DNA from: Akebia trifoliata
Taxonomy: Eukaryota; Streptophyta; Magnoliopsida; Ranunculales; Lardizabalaceae
NCBI GenBank assembly: GCA_017979445.1
Contig: CM030706.1
Coordinates: 8,728,967 to 8,792,966, forward strand
DNA: 64,000 nt
Reading direction: 5' to 3'
The notes under the pieces were generated by a model. The model was not told where the DNA came from and did not search any database. It worked only from the letters and a program-made list of their open reading frames with translations. Shown here piece by piece: positions 20,650 to 32,191 of the stretch; the stretch's first letter is position 1; each line of letters starts with the position of its first letter. The position numbers and the translations under genes are program-made.

Positions 20650-21680
20650 TGTGATGCGAACCATGACACAAATTGGTGGTTCCCAGCTGGTTGATCCTAT
20701 CCATCATCATTTCATGAAACATGAGACAAAAATGATACCTACAACAAAAATGGTGTCGGCAAACATCATAGAAGACGACTCATTGGATTCTAGATCCAAT
20801 TTAAAGTTAGATAAGGGATCATCTAGGTCTCTATTAATCACTTCCCTATCTCAAACTCACACCTCCATCAAAGTGTTGATGACAGCCAAAGCACTGATAG
20901 TCGAAGAACAACTTGCTTAGATGGCAAAAGCCATCACAAAAAAAGATATTCAAATTCCCATCCTAATCAATAGTTTGGAGCAAAAGGATAAGGTGACTGA
21001 ATCGAACGATAAACCCTCACATTCTTTGGAATTTACCCCTGAAACGTACACAACTTCAGGCAAAGATGAATAAAAAGGAGGTCAATCTGGCTTGCAAAAC
21101 ACTACACAAGATCCAATATAAGGATCCGTCGCCTCACCCTTTGTCCAACTATTGCGAGAAATAATCACTTATACCATCTATGCTCAATATGGGGGTATGC
21201 CAATGTCCTTGTTGGTCTACTGCAAACCTTATACTCAATGCCTTAAGCAAATGCATCTTCCGACAGGATACCAATCAAGAAATTTCCAACAATTTGAAAG
21301 AAAAGACAATCCAAAGCAGCATATGGCCTACTTCATTGAAACTTGCAACAATGCCGGGTAAATACAACGACTTCATCATGAAATAATCTATGCATTCCCT
21401 CCATGAAAATGCATTCAACTAAAACATTGAACTATAGCCCAACTCAATAAATAGTTGGGATCAACTCAAAAGAGAATTCCTTAACCACTTTTACAACACT
21501 AGGAGGATGATAAGTACTGTAGAGCTTGCTTGCATAAAAAAATGAAGGATGAATCAATCATCGAGTATATTGAACATTGGAAGAATCTTTCCCTCTATTC
21601 ATTATTTTGTTATCGCGATGTGCATTATGGGGATGAATTGGCAAATCATTTATATCTTGAAAGGAATTAAGCCACACACT
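20650..21680 (+). mobile_element. Ty3/gypsy gag relic
   Basis: The stretch near 21190-21360 encodes KPYTQCLKQMHLPTGYQSRN, then FQQFERKDNPKQHMAYFIET and CNNAG, the conserved capsid core of plant Ty3/gypsy gag. It is followed across frameshifts by NSWDQLKREFLNHFYNTRR near 21450 and ESIIEYIEHWKNLSL near 21555. Upstream sequence from 20650 (MMRTMTQIGG...) is the variable N-terminal part. Many stops are present. The pol region that should follow is missing; LTR-like sequence starts at about 21690. Confidence 0.75.
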
Positions 21681-21689
21681 TGATTCTTT

Positions 21690-22162
21690 TAGTGGTAATT
21701 GGTTGAGATCATGGATGTGATTTTAATTTTGGGCTTGAGTAGAGGTGTAGAATGGACTTTTATGTATGTTGGGCTTAAGTTTAAGTTGGAATTGACTTAG
21801 GCTAGGGTTAGGATTAGGATGGAATTGGTTTAGGTTAGAGTTAGGTTTATGTTGGAATTAGTTTAAAGTTGATTGGATGGGATAACCTTAGGATTGGAAT
21901 GAGTTAGGGTTAGGGCGTTCTTGGTGGGCTTGCAATGAGCTTAAGGCTTGATGGTGGGTTGGAGCAAGGGACTTACGGTTTTGAGATATTTTTTTAGAAA
22001 AGGATTTTTGAAATAACCTTATAGGTTCATTGAACCTGGGAGCTTTTATTTGAATTGAAAAACAAACATCTTGAGGTTTTGGGCCCTTAAGTCTTTTTGG
22101 AATTTAAAACACAATTTTTGGGTCATTTTTGCACGGGGCCCATTCAAATTGGGGTATCTATA
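21690..22162 (+). mobile_element. LTR-like remnant downstream of gypsy gag
   Basis: Words such as TTAGGCTAGGGTTAGGATTAGG, then GGCCCATTCAAATTGGGGTATCTATA at the end, parallel the block at 3730-4103. It follows gag directly, so the element here is LTR-gag-(deletion)-LTR in structure. Confidence 0.4.
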
Positions 22163-25100
22163 GGAAGGATGTATCTTATTGCTACTAAAATTCCCAAAGG
22201 GAAGCATCACCTTCTAGATTTTATGAATTCACAGTTGAAGTTACACTCTAGATGACCTTGAAGGAGTAGGAATTGAGGTATAAGGATGGACCCTCAACTT
22301 AGGGTTGAAATCAAGACCTAAATCGAATGAAAGGGGTACCTAGAAGAGCTAAGGCTTCGAGATGAGCCACTATGAAAATTGTAAGAGGAGATAGGGAATG
22401 TTCTAGGGCCAACAAAAATGGCTTGGCCATACATAGTTTAAGCTAGGTTAAATTGTCTTCTGGCCTTCACAAAGCTATGGCCAAGCAAAATTTAACCCAG
22501 GTATGGCCAGCAAAATTTTAACCTTGCCCACTGGGTTGGTACAGCCAGGCAAAATGCTTCTAGAGATAATTTTGCTTCCAGAAGGTATTTTGCCCAAATT
22601 TTGCTTTTAGGAATATTTTTCAACTTTGATTTTCAAGCAAGTTATCTTCATTTTTTGATTTGTGACTTGAAAACCAACTTTGAAAAGTGCTCAACAAAGG
22701 AAAAACTTGAAAAATCTTAAAAGTGCAGACCCCCCCCCCCCCCCATACCAAGGGTGGGTATCCTATTTTAAAACAATGCTCCTGCCCATTTGCAACTTGA
22801 TTTTCATGGATCGACTCACTTACAAACTCAAAGCACACACACTATTTTTTTTTTTTTTTTCATGGATCGACTCACTTACAAACTCAAAGCACACACACTA
22901 TTTTTTTGTCCTAAATATCTCTATCGCAAGGTATCATGTGGAATAATAGGTGGGTATATAGGGAACATATCTTCAAATCTCCATGCAAACTGGAAAAAAC
23001 AGTTCATCAATTGGTGGTGAGGTGGATGGTTTTGTCTTTATCCCCCAAAGTGAGCAACCTTGGGACAGGAAGTTATTTGCATTCGAGGTGTAACAATTTT
23101 GTTGGGACAAAAGAAGATTGTGCAAGAGGCTTCATATCGTGGTGCATGTGCCAATAGAAGCAAATAAACAAAGAACTCCCAAACCCTATTTTAAAGTAAA
23201 CATTCTCACAAAGGAAAGAAAATGAGAAATAGAGATAGTAAAAAACAAAAATAACATTGCTATTTTTTTCTTTTTGCTTTAAAATGATCAAAATGAGTTG
23301 GTTTGAACCTATTTAGTTGTTCGTAGTAGAGTGACCAAATTGTAGATACGTGGGCTTTGAAACCTTTTGAAGGTTTAAGTTCATTTATTTGGGATTTTGG
23401 TGTCACCATCATTCAATTAAGATGTGAATGGGTACCATAAAATTATTTTGAAATTCATTTTCCTTGGCTTATAGTGCCTCTCATATCCAAAAGGATAGGT
23501 AAAGGCCTACCTAGAGATTATAAGTAAGGGAGTTCAATTGAGGGACAACAAAGATGTTAAGCACATTGTCCCTCCCATTCTAAGATGGTTACTAATATGA
23601 CTATAAAAAAGCATTAAATTTTTTTTTTTTTTTTTTAATTTTGAAAGTAGAGGAGATTATAGAGAAGTTATTGGGAAAATCTCCTATAATTTATTTTTTA
23701 AAAATGAGCAAATTAAGACAATGAGCAAGCCACTACTAGAAGTAAGTGCTTGCTAGTTTTTTTTTTGTAAGCTTGGGACTTTGATGGCAATCCACATGAA
23801 TTTCATCATTTGAGGTCCTAAAGCTTCAAAACAAGTTTATGACTTAAATCACACCATGTAGGAATCAATACCATATACATGAGATTTTTGTCTATTTTTA
23901 GACTATTTTTGTTAGCTTTAAATGTTGAATATAGGTCCATAAGGACTTACATTCTTGCTTATAGCCATTTTAGAAGTGAGTGTGTGCAACGTGTATGCAT
24001 GGGATGGACTCATCAAGAGAATATTACCTCATAAGAGGGTTTACTCTCTAGCTCTATTGCCATTAAAGGAAATAACAAAAATAATAAGAAACTATTATTC
24101 TAGGAATTTAAATTGCATGAAAGTAGATGAAATTAAAGACATCCTATCTATGAATTTAAATTGTAAGAAAAATAAATGAAAGTAAAACAACCTCATATAA
24201 TGCTCTCAAGGAGCTTATTGAGGACTTATTGGGGAACGAAGGGAAAAATGAGATGGGAAAATATAGGATTTAGCCCCCACCTTAATCTTCTTCTTCTTGA
24301 GTTTTTTTTTTTTTTCCATGGATTTTAGGAGAGATTTGAGAGAATAAGAAGACTAGAGACGTTTGGAAGATATTTGGGCAAAATTTTAAACCACCAAAGT
24401 GAGCTCTCTCATTTTCCTTGGAAGAATCTTCTATTTACAAGATTTTGAGAGACCCTTGGGGATAACCTTGTCTTAAAATCTCGATTACCCAAATATTATA
24501 GAAAATTTTTTCATAAAAAGTATTAATTCCACCTTCTAACCTTGGCTTTTATGGTTTTTAATTCTTGTAGAGTCACACTAATCTTGATGATCAACGAATA
24601 GGATAGTCTTTACATCCAAAGCTCTACAAAATTCTTAGGGGGGTAGGATTGTCCTAGAACTTATGATTTGGGTCAACTGTGAGAGATCTAAGCCAAATTG
24701 CATGTAATTAAGTGGAAGCTTTTTGTTCTCTTTGATTAGTTCCTTAGGCTAGCTCTCTAACAAATTAAGGATACAAAAGTCATTGGGCATAAATTCTAGA
24801 GACTTCTCTAAGGTTGCCAAAGTTACCATAAAATTTGAAAAGTGGTAAATCTACATAAAATGCTATAATATCCTTTAAAATTTTAAAAAAAATTAGTAGG
24901 GTAGTAGAGAGATTTGCCTTTGATGAGCCTTAACAAATCAATGTTAGAGGAGATAATTAGCCTTAAGTGAGGACCAAGAAAGATCTTGGGTCAAGATTGG
25001 GAGAATGATTGATTTACTAAAAGAGCCTAAGTAGAAAGAATTATGAAAGTTTTAGCATGGGTAGAAGTGGGATTAAGAGCGGTTTCTTGGAGAATAAGTC

Positions 25101-26138
25101 ATTAAGAGATGGGTTTTAGGAATCATTTCTTGTGAAGAATCTTGTGCGCACATGGGCTCTCTAATTGCCTAACAGAATTGGAAGTATGTTATGTACGGCC
25201 AAAAGAAATTTTGTTTGGCCTTACTTGAGGTAAGGCCAGTGTAAAACTAAGCATGCATATCCCAAAGTCAAGGTCAAAACAAAAAATGGCTTGGCTATAT
25301 GTACCAAGCAGCCAAGCTATTTCTATGCTAGGCCATTTGGTAGTTACGGCCAGGCAAAGTCTATTTTTTTTTATATTAAGTCTGATTTTCTTGATTGGTT
25401 TGGTTTGGGTCCACTTGATTGATCGAAATTCTCTCGATTTGACCTTCAATACTGAATTTAAACCAGTTCTCAAGATTTTATTATCAAATTGGGTTGTCTA
25501 CAATCCTTATTGTGTGGAAAAGCACGTTTTTCTTTTATTGTTCTTCTTGTCTCTAATTTTCTTCTTCCCTTCTTATTTTTTGATTTTTTTTCTCTAGCTT
25601 TGGTTCTCCTTTTCTAAGTGCTCAAGGGGATTGATTCATCATCTCATTCTTTGGTAAAGGTAAGCTTCATTGGGGATTATTCATAGAAGTTTTATTTCTT
25701 ATCCTCTTGTTGTTTTATATTTTCTATTTTCTTTGTTCCTTTCATGGCCAAGAGGAAACCTCATTCCCCAATGTACTCTCCTATGAACATGATCAGGAAT
25801 GCTTATGGCATCCCTGATGAGGTTGGGACCTCTTGCACAGAAGGGGCCCTTTTTTGCATAACATCCCTTTAAACACCATTGTGGTGTATTGGGGGCAATT
25901 CAAAGCAGGTCTTTGAGTAGCACTTAGTCGATTACTCTGAGAGGTCTTGAATTACTACAGAATCTCCCTTCTTATAAGAAAGTATAAAAGGAAAATAATG
26001 AAACTACTAGAGAAATTTTACCATTTTGGTAAATATTTTGAAAACCTAACTTGTATAGTAATTTACCAATTTTTCTCTACCATTTTGGTAAAACATCCAA
26101 AATAAATTAAATTTGAGATACTTTAGTGGAAAGTGGCT
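22163..26138. other. Gene-poor region with dispersed repeats
   Basis: Blocks at 22420-22600 and 25195-25365 share words such as ATGGCTTGGC, GCTAGG and GGCCAGGCAAA, so they belong to one unnamed repeat. A C13 run lies at about 22731-22744, and poly-T runs at 22840-22860, 23621-23637 and 24303-24315. A gypsy-like LTR end (CAAATTGGGTTGTCTACA) is at about 25484-25501. A 42-codon frame starting ATGGCCAAGAGGAAACCTCA near 25745 has no recognised domain. No gene is supported. Confidence 0.5.
22805..22909. repeat. Tandem duplication, period 56 bp
   Basis: CATGGATCGACTCACTTACA starts at 22805 and again at 22861, each copy ending in ACACACACTATTTTTTT. The two units are identical except for poly-T length, so the duplication is recent. 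Confidence 0.85.
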
Positions 26139-26384
26139 CATTTGAACCACTGCATGAGGGATCTTTGTTGTGGTGAGTAAAGTTTCGAGCTTTTTGCAAG
26201 AAAATTCGGAAACACCAATTGATTTTGTAAGGCCGGGCTTTTGGCACTCTTCCATCGATGCCCTTACAGATTCAAAATTCATTTGAATGAGTTTGTCTTC
26301 CGGAATTGGGAATGTATACTTCCTTGGGATTGTACTCACTGGCCAATGTATAAAATAGAGATCAAGTTACTCCAACTAAAGTGC
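26139..26384 (-). pseudogene. Aldo-keto reductase exon relic
   Basis: The minus strand encodes a segment typical of plant NADPH-dependent aldo-keto reductases of the chalcone/codeinone reductase type: L-stop-LE-stop-LDLYFIHWPV, then FPIPEDKL, a SMEECQKPGLTKSIGVSEFS stretch and KKLETLLTTTKIPHAVVQM. The HWP histidine is the usual active-site His. Two in-frame stops (TAA at 26369-26367, TAG at 26378-26376) sit where family members have coding residues. Sequence on either side does not continue the protein, so only one exon-sized piece survives. It is a dead fragment; which parental AKR it came from cannot be decided. Confidence 0.75.
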
Positions 26385-28439
26385 TCTAAACAATAATCAG
26401 ATGAAGTTTTAATGTTTTAAATTATCTAAGTACACTTTAAGGTTATTGTTTAGGTTGATTTCCAGAATGAAAATTATGAAAATTCCTATTTCAGTGCATT
26501 GTTAATTTTAATTACAAAATGATAAATTACAATTTTTCAATTATATTTTTACTAAACAAGAAAATGTAAGTTAATATACAAAAATACCTTTCTCAAAATG
26601 TGATGTTTATCAATAAACACTAAAGAGTATTTACCATTTTCATAATTGAAGTTAATATTATACTAAAATGGGAATTTCATAAAAAAAATTTAGTAATTTC
26701 CTTTATTATTATATGTTTTCCTTTTTCTTAAATGAGTTCTTAATTCTTATTATGTTATAAATAAAAGTACCATACATTCTTAATAAATAAAGTTGGTGTG
26801 GTAATATAACCTCTCTCTACTCTTTTATAACACATAATTTAATAAATTTAATTTTTATTCTTCACAAAAAATTCTAGGATAAATTTTCAAATAATTATTA
26901 AATTTTTTGATATTTATCAAAGTGTTACAAGTGTGGTTGTATTACAAAAATGTTATTATATTTCTTTTATGTTACCAAAATGCCCTCAAAAGGGGGCTGA
27001 CATGTGAATGGCCGATTGACATATGAACAGTTACCTAAATATCTAGTGACGGTACATCCTAGGCTCAAAGGCCAAATTTTGTCTTCTTTTACAAGCTTAC
27101 TCTTCTTCCTTATCTCTCTTCACTGTATCATTTTCTTCTTCCTTATCTGTTCTTCCTTTTTCCTTCATGTACGAAAAGAAAAGATCATTTTGATTTTCAA
27201 CTCCTCCATTCTTTAGGTTTATCTTCTTTTATAAGCTTTTGAGAAAGGGATTAAAGGTGATGAGAATTCTTTTTCAATTTTTATTGATCGATTCTTTAAC
27301 GCTCTCGTCATTTTTTTGGTTGATGCATCAAAGCTTTGGTAATTAGTTGAACAATTTGTTGAAAATAAATTTCTTGGTCAATGCATCACATACATATACA
27401 ATATTATTATGTTGTGAACAAACTGATAGTAGACCTGGACAATGAAGTCATGTAAATTTGTAGATTGACTTTGAACAACGAAAGTCATAAAAAATATGCA
27501 AACAGACTTTGATTGTAAGTTGACATAATAGTTATACTATGTTGACAAATATTAAAGTCAATGTTGATAAGTTTTGACAAATCCTTTTAAATTATATTTA
27601 GATGACAAGGAATGCAAGTTGTTGACAAACAATAGATGTAAGTTAACAAAAGAATTATATTATGCTGACACATATTAAGTTCAGGATTGATAAATTCTAA
27701 CAAATACTTTTAAAGGATATTTACATGACAAAGCACGTGGTACGTTGACAAAACTTAGTTGTATGTTAACAAAACATTCAATATAAGATGACAATCTTTA
27801 ACAAATCTATCATAAATGATTTAAATACTTGTATTTTCCATGTTATTTTTCTTTTCAAGTTGGGCTGAAATATGGAATTTGATATAAACATTGATCTACC
27901 GTGTTTTTATAATGGAGTAATTGAAGAGAATGCTAGAGGATGTATTTATAAATAAGGTAAAACGAAGAGAATGTTAGAGGATGTATCTATAAAAGATAAA
28001 ATTACCATGCTTCAACATGTTTTGTCGATTTTGTGAAGATTCCTAAAGAAATGAGCAAAATTGACAAAGAAAGAACAAGAATTACCTTCAAATGTTTTAT
28101 TTATGATTATCTACGTGATATCAATGGAAAATGTGACTGTATCGCCTTGATAAATAAGCATCGAAAAACCATTCCTATAGTGTAGGAAAATCCTACATTT
28201 TTTTTATCCTCAAGACTTCCCCCATTTAAAGAAAAAAGAAAAAAAGCATTGAAATAATTTTTTTTTATATGCAATCAAACAATGGCAAATAAATTTTGGG
28301 GAAATTAATTTATTAGGGAAATTGATTTTTCAACTTTTCCACTTCGGTCTTACATACTTCATAAGCATTTCTTTAATTTTTGGGTACAAATTTTGTTAAA
28401 TAAAGTCATCATCACCATCCCCCTTATCGAATCGAAACT
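26385..28439. other. Intergenic region without a gene
   Basis: AT-rich. A half end of the small MITE family (AAAGTTGGTGTGGTAATATA...CTCTCTC) lies at about 26790-26818. A short tandem duplication of GAAGAGAATGCTAGAGGATG with period about 48 lies at 27920-27998. The larger tandem block at 27515 is listed separately. No coding domain was found. Confidence 0.45.
27515..27810. repeat. Degenerate tandem repeat, period about 125 bp
   Basis: Two full units and a partial third begin GTAAGTTGACATAATAG (27515), GTAAGTTAACAAAAGAATTA (about 27639) and GTATGTTAACAAAAC (about 27762). Each is rich in TTGACAAA/TTAACAAA words. Units are diverged by substitutions and have no coding content. Confidence 0.55.
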
Positions 28440-30493
28440 TTATAACTTTCCCTTCATAGCTTCAATGAAACTATTGAAATTATTCTTAGAAGGACCTCCT
28501 TTAGTTACACTCTTCCTTGCCATTTCCTTCTTCTCTAAAACTCTTGCTCTCATTTTCTCATCTCCAAGCAAATCTTTAACCTTTTTATTAATTTCTTCCT
28601 TTGGAATGATTCCATTCCCTTCTACGTTCAACTTCAATCCAACGTTCCAAATATCAGAAATGTAACTTTGGTTAAGGAATTGGTCAGCAAAGTAAGGCCA
28701 ACAAAGGAAAGGAACTCCCATGCTTAACCCTTCCATAGTCGAATTCCAACCACAATGGGTCAAGAAGCAAGCAATGGAAGGATGGCCTAAGACCTGTTGT
28801 TGTGGGGCCCATGCCACCATTCTTCCACGTGTACTTACTCTTGCTTCAAAACCATCTGGGTATGTTGCAGCTGGACCATCAGTGAGGTCCGGCCGCACAA
28901 CCCATAAGAAAGGCTGACCCGTAAGCTCAAGCCCGAGTGCTAGCTCATCAAATTGATGCTGGTTAAAAACTGTGAAGCTTCCAAAGGCAACATAGATGAC
29001 AGAACAGGGAGGTTGTTTATCAAGCCATTGCAGACAAGTTGAGTCTTCAGGCCAAAAGTTTCCATGAATCTGGTCTGGGTGGTTGCACGCAAGCAATGGG
29101 CCTATTGGGAAGAGATTTGGATTCAAATCGAAAGTTGGTTGTTCAATCTCGTAGAATGAGTTGCATAAAACCAATTCAATGTCTTTGATTGCTTCAATGA
29201 ATGTGCATGTGTATCGAAATATGGCTTTCTGCACTGTCGGGTCACCGATACAAGTCCAAGTAAAGTGGGCTGTATTCATGGGAGGCATGGTAGGAGATAG
29301 CTGGATCATTTGGTGAATTGTGGGAATTCCTGCCAAGAAACTAAATTTAGTAACTTTATCTTATTAGAATTAAGGAATCTAGAATTGATCAGTCTTTTAT
29401 AAAATCTTTGAAGAGTTCTTTATCAAGTACTAGAGATGTGATTCACAACATCATAATGAGCTGAAAATAAATAAATAAACAAAAACCTCAAAATTACTTA
29501 ATATTTGAGGAGACCTTTTTTTTTTTTTTTTCTGGTACAAAAGTCAATTCGAAATTTCACAGAATTCCATATGACCAATGTCATGAAACCTAGTTTTATA
29601 AATTAGGGATGCCATTAATACATATGGGTGTGTGTGATTGGTCCATCCGAGATTCTATGAAACACACAAACCTACATGCAGTAAGGGCATCTCCAATTTA
29701 CAAAACTACCCTCATGATTGGTCATCTAGGATTCTGTGAAATCTACGATAATCTTTGTGTGAGCAAACTTTTTTCCCTCTACACGTGATCCACATCATCA
29801 TATATAATAAAAAAGTACAATGAAGAATACACGTGGTTTTGGGTACACAACTAACATGACAAGAGCACAGAACCCCAGATCTTTTTCCTGTGTATACCAA
29901 AGAAAAATATCTATGATTATATGCCCTTGCCACATCAGCCAGCCGTGTAAGGTCATCACGTCTCAATTGAAAATAAATAAATAAAGACTGCAAGATTACT
30001 TACCGTTGGCATCGATTATTCCCTCTTCAATTAGCTTAGGAATGTGAGTGTGCAAGACTCTGACAGCTACCGCAGCAGGCCAGAAGGATGCATAGGGGAT
30101 ACCCAACTTCTTTGCAATTTCTACTATCCAACCCATACAATCATCAGCAATGATGCAAGTGATCTTATCATCGTTGGATTCATTTATCTTTCCAATCAAT
30201 TCCTCGAGATATTGCGGCATGTATCTTAAGATAGAGTCACATAGGTTCCCAAGCTGGTTCCGGTCTTCCCCTGGTCCCATTCCATCAGGGATTGAGATTA
30301 GATGGATCTGATTCTGTTTGTTATACTTCTCTTTCTTATCCTGTAAGGAGGAGATGACACGTGTGTGATTGAACTCTGTGTTAACGAAGGAGATCTTGAA
30401 CCCATGTTCAACTAAGAGGTTTGATAACTCCAGGAGGGGTATTACATGGCCTTGAGCTGGGAATGGTAAAACCAGGGCGTGTGGTTTGTCCAT
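28440..30493 (-). CDS. UGT83A1-like: UDP-glycosyltransferase, UGT83A1-like, gene B (two exons)
   Basis: Paralogue of gene A with the same predicted chemistry: transfer of sugar from a UDP-sugar to a small acceptor. Exons 30493-30004 and 29329-28440 join (donor AACG|GTAAG, acceptor GGCAG|GAAT, phase 1) into 459 aa. His16 (FPAQGHV) and Asp117 (IIADD) are in the catalytic positions. The PSPG box at about 337-380 runs WAPQQQVLGH...HCGWNS...FADQ and differs from gene A at one residue (HPS against HSS), so donor use should be the same. The acceptor-binding N-terminal half differs more, for example ADDCMGWIVEIAKKLG against ADENMGWAVKVAKKMG, so substrate range could differ. The 674-bp intron holds no recognised transposon. 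All checked family motifs are intact. Confidence 0.93.
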
Positions 30494-30533
30494 CTTTCTT
30501 TTTAATTTCTGTAATAACTCATCCCCAACAAAC

Positions 30534-30544
30534 TCTTATATATT
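30534..30544 (-). promoter_or_regulatory. TATA box of UGT gene B
   Basis: AAATATATAAG on the minus strand, about 41-51 bases upstream of the ATG at 30493. The following GAGTTTGTTGGGGATGAGTTA resembles the leader of gene A. Confidence 0.65.
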
Positions 30545-30879
30545 TGGTGGTTTCAACAGTATCTCTATATTGTTTCCATAAAATTATGGTACAAGGAGGT
30601 GTAATCCTAAAACTCACCAACTCGGATTGATTTCACGCTGACTCGGTCTTAAAACTCATTTGAACCAACTCGAATAAGCTGTATGTCTTATACTTGAGTG
30701 TGAATTATCAAAACATGCCATGAAATCATCTTATTTATCGGGACAACTTGCGTTCCAAACTATTTATGCAGTAAAAATGATTTTGGTAAATAAAGTTTTT
30801 TTTTTTTTTTAACATCGATACTTATCATTTATGTAAATGTCTGTAACTATTAATTTGCCCTTTATACATATGAATGTTA

Positions 30880-30910
<31 letters not shown>

Positions 30911-31846
30911 TAATAAGTGTAATGATTTTCTAACACTCTCATCATAGAACCATAGATCATTTGCCTCGGGATACGTATAATCATAAAGAAAATTCTTTTG
31001 TATCCTGAGGCAAATGATATATGATTTTGTGATGGGGGGCATAAGGGACGTCATATTATCACAACTCTAATAATAATTACCACAAAATTTAAAAAAATAT
31101 GATTTGGTAAATATATTAGAATGTGTTCTTTCAGGGTAATTTTGAGACCTCGTCCATCAGTCAGTAAATTTATCTTTGCACAAGCTTGTTGGAGATTAAG
31201 AATATTTGCTATGAAACTCATCTGACTTCAAATCTGAGTGTGTATGTTTGACCCTCAGCTTAAAATGTCCTTTTCAGCTATAATTTTTCATATATATCTT
31301 ATTGACTTGCCTGAGTTGATTCATTCTTCATTGAGTTGACTCAACTCAATGGAGTTCCGAGTCAGAGTCCAATTTCAAAATATTAAGTCCACGTCGTCCT
31401 AACAAGAAGGGTTGGCATTTTTTCGTTTGGTGGACAAATCAAAGACGTGTTATTTGTTGTAACTTTAGCCACGGTTTTATTCAAAGATAGCAAACAAAAA
31501 CAAATTAAACTTACGTGCAAAGATAAGTAAATGAGTTAGGAAATATGACAAACCAAATGATTGAAAACAACTGCATGCAAGACTGTCAAATGCATCAAAC
31601 AAATTGAGGTGTAGAGACAAGTAAATGAGTTAGGAAAAATGATAAGCCAAATGATTGAAAACAACCGCATGCAAGACTCTCAAATGAATCAAACAAATTG
31701 AGGTGTAGAGACAAGTAAATGAGTTAGGGAAGTAGAAACCCTTTTTATCCTTGAAATCCCCAACTTGGATTCCCAAGTTGTATGTAAGGGCCAATTTGAC
31801 CTTCTTGTTGGGACATTTTTCACATAAAGGATTATTATTATTATTA

Positions 31847-31879
<33 letters not shown>

Positions 31880-31967
31880 AAGTTGAACAAACCTTCCTAG
31901 TGATCTTGCACAAACATTGTGTTCCCAATTTGGGTTGTATAGCATATATATATAAGTATTTTTATAT
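30545..31967. other. Upstream region of UGT gene B, no gene
   Basis: 31280-31830 carries blocks shared with 15990-17690 upstream of gene A. 31510-31735 holds two to three copies of a unit of about 96-100 bp containing AGTAAATGAGTTAGG and ATGATTGAAAACAAC...GCATGCAAGACT. Simple repeats are (TAA)n at 30884-30917 and (TTA)n at 31827-31877. No coding domain was found. Confidence 0.5.
30921..31075. mobile_element. MITE related to the 16665-17095 element
   Basis: An inverted-repeat element. The left part has ATAGATCATTTGCCTCGGGATAC; the right part has GTATCCTGAGGCAAATGATATAT, and it ends near ATTATCACAACTC. The end word matches the GATTATYACGACTC family found upstream of gene A. The target duplication is obscured by TAA repeats. 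Confidence 0.55.
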
Positions 31968-32191
31968 GGGTTGGGATCCATTGACTCCTAAGAATGACTC
32001 ATGAAAAAACACATGATCCCAACCCTTTAAACAAAATATCCAATGATTGGCATTTATGAGTATCTTGATGACATAAATCTCGGAAATACTTATCCCAAGG
32101 ATAAATCTCAACCATTGGATTTTGTATTTAAAGGGTTGGGATCATGTGTTATTTTCATGAGTCATTCTTAGGAGTCAATGGATTTTGGCCC
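31968..32191. mobile_element. Inverted-repeat MITE with 9-bp target duplication
   Basis: A 224-bp element. The left arm from 31974 (ATCCATTGACTCCTAAGAAT...GATCCCAACCCTTTA) is matched by an inverted right arm to 32184, about 56 bp with few mismatches. Ends are GGGTTGGG and, inversely, GGGCCAAA. TTTTTATAT (31959-31967) and TTTCTATAT (32192-32200) are an 8-of-9 target duplication, consistent with a Mutator-like origin. Confidence 0.7.

Noticed and set aside
25253..25597. 114-codon hydrophobic open frame on the plus strand
   Set aside because: Poly-Phe/Leu from T-rich DNA, overlapping a repeat shared with 22420-22600; no membrane-protein family is recognisable.
28393..28917. Plus-strand open frames opposite UGT gene B exon 2
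   Set aside because: Antisense shadows; similar shadows occur opposite gene A because the coding strands are homologous.
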